Program-made: the position numbers and the translations under genes
Shown: in pieces, positions 10,171-21,800 of the stretch
How positions within the stretch are numbered: the first letter of the stretch is position 1
Layout: each line of letters opens with the position of its first letter
Notes under the pieces: generated by a model
What the model was told of the DNA's origin: nothing
Databases searched by the model: none
What the model saw: the letters and a program-made list of their open reading frames with translations, nothing else
DNA from: Branchipolynoe longqiensis
Lineage: Eukaryota; Annelida; Polychaeta; Phyllodocida; Polynoidae
Length of the DNA: 64,000 nucleotides
Direction: 5' to 3'
NCBI GenBank assembly: GCA_030323885.1
Contig: JASIRB010004037.1
Coordinates: 99,634 to 163,633, forward strand

Positions 10171-10578
10171 ATGTCACTTTGTATTTCAGGGATGAGAAAT
10201 TTCCGATTTTCGGCGGATTTCCGATTTTTTTCAGAGTCTGGGAACATTTTTTATATAGGTGTCAATTTGAGGAGAAATAAAAATGATGGGGGTAAGTTTC
10301 ATGTAGTACTCTCCAAGCATACATTTTACACAATGCATATGACCAGGTCTGCCTAGAGAGCATTCTGCTGTCATTAATGGGACTGTATTACTATTATGGC
10401 CCACCTCACCATCAGTTTCCGATTCTTTTCCTCCTACACCACTATCATCTCTGATATTTATGCTAGGTGGCTTTGAGAATGGACTGGATCTCACAACGAG
10501 GTCGAACTGAACACGTGGCTCGAGATCAAAGTCCCATTCTGTGAAATTGGGACGATGAGACGCCGGGTAGAACGACAT
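10171..10578. other. possible transposon or exon fossil
   Basis: The minus frame 10578-10231 reads coherently at first (MSFYPASHRPNFTEWDFDLE, then SINIRDDSGVGGKESETDGE), and the plus frame 10171-10356 contains FRFSADFRFFSESG. Composition is balanced here, against the AT-rich surroundings. I recognise no family and see no terminal repeats. Either frame could be a decayed transposon piece, so no function is assigned. Confidence 0.2.
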
Positions 10579-11449
10579 GTGTCCGCCTGTAGTTCGTGGC
10601 CGCGTTTTACCATCAGTTTACTGTCCACTGATCAGTTTGACCAAAAATAACTAATCAAGTTATGAGGATGCATGCAGAACTAGAGAGCACTTGTTTTAGT
10701 TTGCGCTATTATCTTAGACTTAGTTATCCAGTAGTTATTTTGTTTTCTACGCACCTATATCACTATCAGGTACCTTGTATTGCCAGGTGGTCACCCATCT
10801 AAGTACTAACGAGGTTTAATGGTGTTTAACATTAACAGTTGGCGGATGAGACTTCCTGATATTGTAGACAGTATTGGCAGTGTAATTAGGGTGAGCCATA
10901 TATGCTAATTTACGCCTGAAACTAATCGTTCATTTTCTAGCCAGGACTACTTCATATAATGAGTCTCTATTAGCATTATATTATCATTATAGTAGCATTA
11001 TTTAGCTTCTTCATGATATATAATATGGAGGGAATTGTCTTCCCATGAAATAAACAGATGACTGAGTAAATATTTAATGTGGACCTGAAAGTAGGTTTGT
11101 GTTCCTTCCTTGGATAAAATTTAATATAAAAGTAAGTGTGTGTATACTAATTTGTGGTTTAAAAAACGTAAGCTTTAATTATCTCAGTGTGTCTATTTTT
11201 AGTACTATTGCGATTATTTATTTGTAACACGTCCTCAGCCACAATGGGGCTTTGGGGGAGATTACCTATGGCTGAGAGAATATCTACAATGGCATCTGGA
11301 GGATTCGAAATCACGAACAGTGATGAATAGTAGAGAAGAACAGTTGATTAATAGAAGAGAACACAGCTTAACGTGTGAAGCTGGAGTATCAGACCCACCT
11401 CACACTGACACACTGCTGTCTTGGAGTACTTCTATCTTTCACGCATTAC
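10579..11449. other. unassigned AT-rich sequence
   Basis: No gene, tandem repeat or element end recognised. Confidence 0.4.
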
Positions 11450-11776
11450 CGGGTGAGGTACCCGAGTCGGTAGAGCGCAGGCTTCCCATGTGGAAGGTCA
11501 CGACGTGGATTCCCAGCCGAGTCAAACAAATTACTTACAAAATTGATACTTGTCTCTACCTAGCCTGCTGCTCGTCTTTACTAGGATAGGACAAGGACCC
11601 GTTAGCCCACTATCATGATAATGTGACCGAGTGGGAAATTGGGTCATGGTGCTGGTGGTCTGGTATCCCAGTGGAGCAGCACTATACAATCGACATGAGT
11701 GTGCACTGTCACAAGTCGGTACCCATCCTGATATGACCTTAGATGTTGCCAGGGAGTAAAACTCCAACAAACAATC
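11450..11776 (+). mobile_element. tRNA-derived SINE, tail type A, near full length
   Basis: The head has an A-box-like GAGTCGGTAGAGCGCAGGCT and a B-box-like GTGGATTCCCAGCC. The body is GTCAAACAAATTACTTACAA, followed by CTACCTAGCC...TACTAGGATAGGACAAGGAC. The type A tail has GCAGCACTAT, GTGCACTGTCACAAGTCGGT, then ACCCATCCTGATATGACC, and ends AAAACTCCAACAAACAATC. A Pol III-type head and LINE-like 3' end are what a SINE should have. Confidence 0.85.
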
Positions 11777-13513
11777 TTTCACCCTTTTGATTGAGTGCCT
11801 AAAGGTTGCATTCAAGGACAACTTGTATGCATTATATTGTACTTTAAAAACAACTGAGAATATGTAACATGTAAATGAGTATAGCTGCTACAAATAACAT
11901 CATTTGCCCTCAATTTATTAGCAGTATAAAATGTGAAAATAAAGCTATCATTATGGCAGCGCACTCTGTATGAACTCCAACCAGGCTACCAGTGAGGTAG
12001 GTAGCCTGGTCCTCTGACCGTTTTCACAAAGCGGAAATACTACACTGTCGCAAACATATATTCATTAAATGCTAATAAAATATTTGTTTAGACACGGATA
12101 TTCATGCATTACAATGCCCTGACTTAGTTTTAAAATATTATTATATATTTTAAGACAATTATCGGGATTAATTATTAGAAATCTTTTTTTTATAATATTT
12201 CACGCACAGTGTATTTATTTATTTGTTTATTTCTGTAATTTCCTTTAACAAAATAATCTGTTTATTTGCTTCTCATTTGTTTCTTTCTATATGTAATTTG
12301 TTTATTACATTGTTTATTTATCGATATTTCTTTACTATTATTCTGAATTAATTAATTTAAAAAAAGTATTGTTCATTTGTTTGTTTATTAGTTTATTTTT
12401 TATATTGTATTAAAGTGATGCTGGTGTTAGTAATGCACCTCCAGTATTAACCCCTGCCCGATTACTCAGTCTGACCCTGGACATACAAAGCCGCAAGGGT
12501 TAAGTGGCAGCTACTTCAGACCAACCCTTGCCAGGGGGCAGCACCCTAAATCTTAAAATTGTACACAGCCATGCTATGCAGACTCTATTTGTGGGTCTGG
12601 CCATAACTGGTAGCGCCTAAATAATGTTGCTAGATGACAGTGAATGGTGATTTAGGAGTTGGTCGTAATTAAAGACAGATTGCAGAATTGTCGGAAATTG
12701 ATGTTAATTGGAGGGTAAGGAGGAGGAGAGGTGAGCCGGTTGAGGGGTTGAGGAGGGGGGGGTGAAAGGGGGGGGGGTCCTCCACCTGCCACTTGTCTAA
12801 CAGCAACACCTGTGTTGCATGCATTGTGTGGAGAGCCAGGACACCTGTCTATGTAGCCTACCCACTATTTTCTAATAACATTCATATTTTCGTAATTCCT
12901 TCTAGGGGAAGGAGCGTCATTAACATAAGTATTATGGTGAATTAAAAGGGACAATTACGACATATTATCACATTCGGCTTCATTTCGTGATACAGGGAAT
13001 GTGGATGCTACTGCATTCACCTTTGAGTATGATGTTAAGCATCAGAGGGTATTTCAGTAACCGATGTATAATCTAGCAGCATATAATGAATGACGCTTAT
13101 ATCTAAGGGATTTTCTTCAAGAAAAAATGAATGCATAATTGTTTTGAATTGCATTGCTGCATCTGCCTACCTGCACGCAACTGAGATGGTAACGACAACT
13201 CGGTTATGACAGTTTACAATTACAGTGTAACATTGATTTAATGGATACACCAGGATAGCGGACAGACCGTTCAAATGGACAGCTTGTCATGTTGCATGCA
13301 TGCATACAGTCAAACTGCGCCTGCTCGCACATGTTTAAGATGACTGTATACTTCTAATCTAGAAGTGTTTAGCTGTGTGACTACTCACCAAAGACTCTTA
13401 GTTACTATTTGATATGTATAACCTCTAGAAATGGTAAGGAATAGCAAATAAGAAGTAATGGTCCGAAGACCAGTGCCTCGGTGCTAACACAGCATTTATT
13501 CAAATGCATAAAA
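11777..13513. other. unassigned AT-rich sequence
   Basis: A TTTATTTATTTG-rich stretch spans 12200-12410. A G-rich strand at 12715-12780, including a G9 run, has G-quadruplex potential. No exon is supported. Confidence 0.4.
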
Positions 13514-13840
13514 CCGGATGTTTGGCCCAATGAGTAGAGCGCAGGCTTCCCGAATGGAAGGTCAGGAGTTCGAATACCGGCCGAGTGAAACCAATGACTT
13601 ACAAAATTGACACTTGTCACGACCTAGGCTAGCGCTCGGAATTACTAGGATATGGCAAGGACCGTTAGCTCAAAATCAGGTTAATGTGACTTAGTAGGAT
13701 ATCGGACCATGGTGCCGGCGGCCGGTTCTTTCAGTGGGGCAGCACTATAAATTCGCCATTAGTGCGCACAGTCACAAGTCGATACCCGTCCTGATATGAC
13801 CATATATGTTACAACTACGTAAAACCCCAACAAACAATCA
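13514..13840 (+). mobile_element. tRNA-derived SINE, tail type A
   Basis: Head: CCAATGAGTAGAGCGCAGGC with B box GGAGTTCGAATACC. Tail: GTCACAAGTCGATACCCGTC and CTGATATGACC, ending AAAACCCCAACAAACAATC. It is an almost complete copy, colinear with the copy at 11450. Confidence 0.85.
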
Positions 13841-14766
13841 AATGAATGAAAAATGCATACCAAAAATAAACTAAATTAGTTACACAACTAATCCTAGCAC
13901 AGCCTTATTAATGGCAGGTTTTTACTGCTGTGACTGTTTGCAAAGATGGATTGGGTAGTGAAAGTGTTATTCCACTAATTCGTTTTACTATTTCTCAACA
14001 GCGATACAAACAAACATACAAAAAAGAGGCTATTTCACATGAATAATGAAAGCTAGGCATGAATTCTGCACTGTGGACACTTAAAGCAAACGCAGATCTC
14101 TCGGCGGTGTATGGAGAAACTTTTCCATGAATTACAGCTGTGCTGTTAAATGTCTCTGCACCTCTCCAGTAGTTTGCCATTCCTTTAATGCAGTTGCAGA
14201 TCTCTCAGCACTGACTTTATTGTTTTTGAAAGTGAGGTTACATGCACTTGATACATATTGCTTTCTTACTCTGTACAGTACTTAGAGCAAAAGGTTAGCC
14301 GACTTCAGTTCAGAATGTTCCGTCAGCAAGGTATGATTTATAATTGGAACACAAAACACCCCACCACATGCATTCTCGTGGTTTACAGTATTATCTTGAA
14401 ACACTTTATTTGTACTTTATGGAATCCAATTTTCATTTTAAGTCACAATAGCAGTTTTATCTCATGCAGTAAAGCTTTGAATGACCGTTTCATTCTAGAT
14501 TTCTAGAACTCTGTTTATGACGCAGTATTAGCTTGTTATTTAATGGTGCAATGCATAATTGATGCTACTTGAGAATATTTATGTAGAGTCGCACAATCCT
14601 GATACAGCAGTAAAATCAGTGTTTGTTTGCACTGGTTTATTCCTCAGAGTATTGCAGAAACTTAAATCCATTGGAACTCAAGTGCATTTGAAACTATGAA
14701 TAACTAGTGTAAGCACATGCCTTGTTGTCAGACTGTATGAATAATAAATGTAGCGCGTCGTTGATT
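13841..14766. other. unassigned sequence
   Basis: Short frames on both strands show no similarity I recognise and have no splice context. Nothing else is seen. Confidence 0.35.
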
Positions 14767-15117
14767 TCAAGCTGCATAGTCGAATGGTTTTGAATGTCTG
14801 TTATTTTCTTAGGTAAATAAATGAGGTTGATCATTGTAATCTACCTCTCTTTAGTTTGAAGTAACTTTTATTTTATATGGCGAACTTGAGATATTTAGAG
14901 TGTAATCATGTAAAAGTAGTTTTGGTAAGCATTCCAAAACTCTGACACCATAGGCTTTTACAGAAACAGGTTCTATTACATTGACTCGGCATTCCCTTCT
15001 ATTTAGTGACAATTGTTTATCAAGTGCACCAGTATGTAAGTTAGATATGTAGAATCAAATGTAGATAACTGTTTTTGTTTTGAAAATTTGATGCTTAATC
15101 AGGATATGCAACTTTAA
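14767..15117. mobile_element. TTAA-MITE copy
   Basis: The left end GCTGCATAGTCGAATGG and right end GGATATGCAACTTTAA are the family terminal repeats in inverted order. Internal words such as CCATAGGCTTTTACAGAAAC and AGTTAGATATGTAGAATCAA match the copies at 40508 and 55638. Confidence 0.8.
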
Positions 15118-15175
15118 GTACGAAGCACTATAACAAGAAATGAGATGTGGTTCCTGGTTGCGTCTCCGCAGGGAG

Positions 15176-15524
15176 TTAAAGCTGCATAGTCCGATAAAAT
15201 CAGTAAATCTTCAAAAGCGAAGCAATTATTTAGATTTTAACCTACATATCCAACTTAGGTACCGATGCATTTATTAAGCATCTGGTGCTGCGTAGAATGG
15301 AATACTGAATCAATTCAATAGAATTTGTTACTGCCAAAGCCTATGGGATCAGAGTTTTGACAAGCATGCCAAAATTAATTTGGCATGTCTACACGTTAAA
15401 TATCTCCTAAGTTAGTCACTTTAAAATAAAGCTACTTCAAAGTATGGTAGATTATAATGATCAACTTAATAGATTTATCTCAGAAAATGATGGAAGCGCA
15501 AACCATCGGGCTATGCAACTTTAA
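15176..15524. mobile_element. TTAA-MITE copy, opposite orientation
   Basis: It starts TTAAAGCTGCATAGTCCGAT and ends CGGGCTATGCAACTTTAA, a clear inverted-repeat pair bounded by TTAA on both sides. It lies 58 bp from the previous copy in the opposite orientation. Confidence 0.85.
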
Positions 15525-15726
15525 TGACTTAGATATCATTTAAGTGACAGCTTCTTTAATGAACGGTACGTTGTGACGTCAGAACCCATTATAAAATGTA
15601 GGCTCCTTGGATATGAAAGTCAAGGACCATTTTGATAGCCTTTAAATATGTACAATTTAAGGAGACATTTTATTTGTTGCTAAATTAACTTTAACCAAAA
15701 TATGTCATTTCGATTCCATCCCACAG
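15525..15726. other. intron sequence before the first recognised myosin exon
   Basis: AT-rich, no second exon visible. A pyrimidine-rich stretch and CCACAG at 15721-15726 form the acceptor of exon w1. Confidence 0.5.
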
Positions 15727-15896
15727 ACGAATATCGGCCCATTACTGGTGTTAGTGAACCCTCTCACCTTTAGTCCGCTGGCTAGCCCGATTGGACCGAC
15801 GGTGGCGACCCCTGGCGATGGTCACCTAGAGCGCATGCTCCGTGAGGCGAGTCGACAGCAGATGGAGACGGGTGTTTCACAGACGCTTATCCTCAA
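15727..15896 (+). CDS. dachs: myosin exon w1: strand before the P-loop
   Basis: Acceptor CATCCCACAG|ACG and donor CTCAA|GTAATG. It encodes [20 protein letters not shown] at the start and ends [10 protein letters not shown] plus two bases, which join exon w2 to give N-G-S-S-G-S-G-K-T. The TNIGP..V.VNP and SQ.LIL blocks are diagnostic of a myosin head. The residue before TNIGP (usually Tyr) comes from an exon I did not find. Confidence 0.85.
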
Positions 15897-18800
15897 GTAA
15901 TGATAATGTTATGTGCTCTACTCATAAAAGAAAAGAATATATATCCTATAAATTTTAATTGTTTGCTTACGGGGGTTTTACGTCCTAGCAACAGCTACCA
16001 TCATTATTAGGACGGATACTGACTTCGAACAGTATGCACTCGTGGCGACTATATAGAGCTGCCACACTGGGATACCATGTTGACAGTGCTACAAGTACAA
16101 CCCACTCAGTCACATTATTTGACACTGAGCTAACCAGTTATTGCTCTATTTTTACTAATGCCACATGTCAGTAGGCAAGGCAGCAACAAGTATCAAGTAT
16201 TTGGTTTGACTCTACCTAGGATTTAGACTGTCTTATGTTGCGGGAGAAGCTATGCCCCGATATCACATTCAGTCACAGTATCCGCACACCGAGCTCATCT
16301 AAATCATTGTATCCTTCAATCAATCCGTAATCAAATCAAAGGTGAAAATAATAATTTTTTTAATGGAATATGAAAGATGTTCTTGATTGAATACACCCAT
16401 TTTGGAATTGTGAACACAATTAATGAGTCACTTAATTACTCAAGTGTAAATTGGAGTTTTACATCCTGGTAAAATCTAAGGTCATATCAAGATGGGTACC
16501 GACGGTGTACACTCACGGTGACTATATAATGCTGCCCCACTGGGGGACCAGGCCGGCAGCACCATGGCCCAATTTCCCACCCAGAACATCATCCTTGCCC
16601 TGTCCTAGTAATGCCGAGCGTCAGGCTAGATAGCGAAAAGTATCAATTTTGCAAGTCATTGGTTTAACTCGACCGGGAATCAAGCTCTCGACTTTCTACT
16701 AGGGAAGCCTGTGGCATACCAATTCGGTCACCGCGTCAGGGATGGTGACAGTGACAGTGATGATGATGACACTACTTGACTTTTCCAGTGGCAGCAGTGG
16801 CAGTGGGAAAACGTGTGCGTCTATGGAGCTGCTGAGACGGCTGTTTGACGTGGCAGGGGGCGGGTCGGAGACTGATGCCTTCAAACACCTCCAGGCGGCG
16901 CTCACAGTTCTCCGGGCGTTGGGCAGTGCTGCCACCTGTCAGAACCCAAACTCGTCAAGGATGGTGAGCATTTTTACCTCCCGGCTAAAGCAGTAGCATA
17001 AACAGTGGCGGATTTCCTAAGGCCTCAAAATCTCGAGCAGTTCCGGACGAGGTGTATATTTTGTTTACACTGCTCTCGGCCTTTGGCTTGGGAAGGGACT
17101 ATGAAGTGCAATAACCTAGGGCATCTCTTCATGTAAATCTGGCACTGATCATAAGTTAGTAGTTTTAATGCCAGATTTGTTTTTAGAAAGTTTACCAGGA
17201 GTGTGTTGTTGCCACCATTATTATGATTATGATATTTTTGTTCTCATGTTTTGTTTTTACAATATACTTTTATATAGGGTATGCACCGACGTCACGCTAA
17301 GCGGAAGTGCGGCCATTGCGGCGATAGTAACCACAATAATAACACACTGTCACAGTGCAAACTCAATGGCTATGAGCAATCTTCCTCCAGAAAAGGTTAA
17401 ATATCTCTGAAACCACACCACCTAGAAACAAACTGATTGGAATACACATAGAAAACATGTTTACCAAAAAGATTATATTAAATTGATACGGTTAGGGTTA
17501 TGGATTTCTATTAAATGTGAATAAAACTGGCGTTTTGCACTGGTGTACCGGCAAACTGCCCGCGAAGGGTAAAATACGGCAATGCTATGTCTATGTGGAG
17601 CATTTATTTTTGTAAAATAAATTTAAAAGCTTTCATTGGATCGATTAAAAATATCTTAATGCGCGATTGAAGAGGAAGATCTGAAGTATTTAATGTAACC
17701 TAAGAGCAATTTACGCTGAAAGTATTAAAAACAGAGATAATAGTGAAAGTTGGGATATTCTGAGTGTCAGTGCCAGTGCATTGTCAATGGCCGTGAGCAA
17801 TCTTCATACAGAAAAAGTGAAATATCTCTAAAACTACACCACTTAGAAACAAACTGCTTGGTACACATATAGAAAACATATTCAACAAATAGATTATATT
17901 AAATTTATATGGTTAGGGTTGTGCATTTCTATTAATTTTGAATGAAATAGACGTTTTGAACTGTGCGTACAGGCAAACTCTATGGGTTATTTACTGTCTG
18001 ATATCGCCACAATGGCCGCGCATCCGGTTGATGACATCACGTGAATACCCTATATAGTTGACTGGCAGTCGTAGTCGGACACAACCTGGTTCCCGCTATA
18101 CCCGCTAGGTGGTGCCACCTTTAACTGTTACCTACTGTACCATGGTACAGTTGGTAACATCCATAATGTTAACTATATATGTATAATATATATCTGACTA
18201 TTTCTATATAAACAGAATTGTTCCCCTGACAAAAACAACAAATGTATTATATGGAGTTCCCCTTTTCACGATTTTAGGGCTACATGATTGAAAATAATAT
18301 ATCAGATGGAGCAATCTACAGAACAAAGATACATTGCTATTTCATTGACCAGGTGAGTCATATAATTATGTTATTGTTGTTTATGTATTCTATGTATCAA
18401 TCTCTTTTCGACTATGCAATAAAACTAATATTGATATCGGCAATACAATTCGTTCGCCCAATAAATGTAATTCCCTTTAATTAATTTGTAGAATATTATG
18501 ACGACATTCATGTCTTAAATGGTAGTCATATCGATGGTTAATTCTTTACTTGAATTTCTTTGGTGATTCTGGCCCTCACTATTATTGTTCGGTTATTTTT
18601 AGTTTAACGCTTTATAAATTAAATATATTGCTGTCATCTTCAGACTCGAGTTATCAAACCACAGGGAAATGAAAAGAACTTCCACATTTTCTACCAAATG
18701 TTAGCTGGACTATCATTGGAGGAAAGAGGTATGTAATATATAAATAACAATTTGAACAATGTATATAAACTAGTAGAAGGAATTCCACCCAGCATTATTT

Positions 18801-21800
18801 TGTAATCTTAAAAACAAACCTTATTATGCTTATTTCAAATCGGTAATTTTAATGGCCATATTAAGAGGTTTTAAAGTTGTTTGTATTGTGTCATTCTTAA
18901 GGTGATTGAGCATTGTGTATTAGGGGATGGCCAAATGAGTTGAGCGCCCTCTTTGGGATGTCGTGGTACTTGAACCTCGGGATCAAATCCTGGCCGAGTC
19001 AAATCAATGACTTAAAGATTAATAATAATATTATCGCTACCTATCCTGGTGCTCGGCATTACTAGGATACGACATGGAATAATGAAATGAGACAACCAAT
19101 TATCGTGATTAAAATGTCCCCTGCTTAATAAACTAATGTAGCAGAACTAAATGAATGGATACTCCTATTTTGGGGATATACGACTGACTTTGATTTACCA
19201 TGCCACTATTAATATAATGTTATCCATTGAACCTGCAGCCAAGTATCACCTGACAGGACACAGCAGCCACACCCTCAACTTCCTGTCGTATGGTGATGTC
19301 ACAAGTGACGACACCAGGGACCGTGATCACTTTTTTGCTTGGAAGGTGTGTATATTAGCCATATATAAAAGCCCGTGTACACATGTGTAGTGCTGGGTGT
19401 TTCATCAAAGACAATGCAACTTACTTGATCTTCAGAGTAACCTACACGTAAGTGTAGAATCCATTATGTTATTGTTACCAGTTTAGCCTTGAGTAGCCAG
19501 CACAGGGGGGGGGGGGGGGGGAAGGGGTGGTCCCCGACCCCAAAGACTGGCAGAGATGGTTAATAACCATTACCTCATCCTGCCACTTCCCTAACTTTCT
19601 GTGTGTGGGAGGGGGGGGGGGGTAAAAAACTGTCATTTGAAATTAACATCAGGGCACTGCTCATCTTTTAGCTAATAGGAGACTAGGAAACTAGGAGACT
19701 AGGAGACTAGACTAGATAAATATATAATATGACATGCACAGCAATTAATATTACAACAGCAGAATAGTTCTTGGATATAATAACAATAATATATATGTGA
19801 TGTATAACGCATTATACGAGTAAAAATGCTAAGGGAACTTGGCTACTTCCTCCATTGGCGCATTGATGGAGTGCCCCCCCCCCCCAGTTGTCGGGGACTT
19901 GTATACGGGTGCCACAGACACGGAGGGGGGGGGTACTTGTGGATCTTGGCTATTAATCCCTATTCCAGTGATTAAACTCACCCAACTCATTCTCTTCCTT
20001 ATGTTATCTGTGCACTGCTAAACATATATACATTTAAAAAAAAGTTTTTAAGATGAATACAAGTTAATCTATTTACCTCAAGTGCATATATATATATATA
20101 TATTTTACCTCGGTATACAGCCTCAGGCTAGCCTCAGGCTAGGGAGAAGGAAGCACGTGAGGTACCAGCAATTAGCATATACAACTCACGACTGGATTAC
20201 GTGTCGTTGGGTTGCTCCGGCAAAATAAGTCTACATACAAGCAAATACGCAGTAAGTATAATAAAAACTGTGGTTAGCTTAATTATAATGCATTAGAGCA
20301 TCATTATGGAAAGTTTAGAACTTTCTTTGGTCCATTTTGGACGAGTTTATTTGGTTATAAAAAACCAAGGATAGAATTCCTTCTCGAAGGAACGAAACCG
20401 ATCATTAGCGGTTCTGTCAACACCCGTGTCACCGTGTGACTATGGGTAGAGATGTGGGCTCTGCCTCATCTCCTGTGGAAATTCTCTCGTACTCTAATAG
20501 AGAGTAATGTTGGAGATGCTCCTGGGTTTCTTTTATAGACTCCCACAAACTTTTTCAGGCGTTTCTCCGAGTTTCGTAGCATTTTCTCCAACTTGTTGAC
20601 GTAGTAGTCACAGGTGGGAGAAGTGTGCGGAACAGAGGGATGGGCGGGACGATACACTGGTCCCGACCCCGCGTAAGGTTTGGGCTTGACCCACAATCCA
20701 CACACAAATTTAGCTTATTACGCCTGTGTTATAACGGTATAAACACGTTCTCTAACACCACTAGATGTCCAAATGAGCTTGAAACAACCATATTGTGACA
20801 TATATATATACCGGGACTGACCAAAAATCTTTGTTTCAGTTCCCGATGGCCACGAAGCGGGGTAAGCGCGGTGCAGCAGCAGCCGAGGGGCATGTTCCGA
20901 GTGGACTGGACGAGGAGTACGACTCCTCACCCGTGTTGTCGGCAGTGCCTTCGACACAGCGCGGGGCGCATATTCTCTCCGAGGCGGACGAGGACATAGT
21001 GCCTGACGGCGCCGCGGCTCAAAATTGGGAGACTTGGTTTGCGGCGATGGAGAGTCATATTATGTCTCTCAAACCACCGGTGTCTTGTAAACGGCAAATG
21101 CCGAGTGTCCAACAGGACTCGTCTTTCGAGGATTTCTCGGAGACAGACTCAGCGATGGAGCTTAAGGCTCCTCCTCCTCCTTCTCCTAAACGGAGGAAAA
21201 AGAAGAAACATATCATTTCTTCTGGTGATGATTTCACCAAAGAACGGGGGAAGACTGGACTTCGCAAAAAGCGGAAGACCAAGTCCAAGAAGAAGAAGAA
21301 GAGGAAAGATTCTTCTTCCGATTCTTCCGCAGATTCCACTTCTACGGGATCAGACTCAGACACACAATATGAGGGTGTCTATGCTGCCATTGGGGGCAAA
21401 GTGGCTAAGAAAGTGGAGAAGCCAAAGGCTAAGCGTGTGAAAACCACTACGCTTATGCGCGAGACCATTAATGGCCATTTCCGCACCTTTAAACCCGCGG
21501 AGGTTATCTCCAAGTTAGGAGATGAGTTAACAGGCATCAAAGGTGTTCCCAACTCCATCATTAAGGAGATGGATCGAGATGTCAATATGACGGATTACGT
21601 TAAGAGATTTGAGGGTGTGTTGCACACAGTGCATAAGGCGGTCCTTGGTACCCTAACAGCTATTGCTCCTGTGGCAAATAGAATGCAAAGAGAAAATAAG
21701 TTCTCGTCTTTGGCTAAAATGATGGACAAAGGAATTGCATTGTTAGCGGCGGCAGGTAATTACCTGTCGTACCGAAGATATGAGAATGTCTTCAAGTCGG

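Noticed and set aside
20466..20705. Antisense frame in the DIRS leader, also at 57841-58080
   Set aside because: Similarity between the two copies follows from element ancestry. A small indel near the end shifts the frame between copies, and no domain is recognised.
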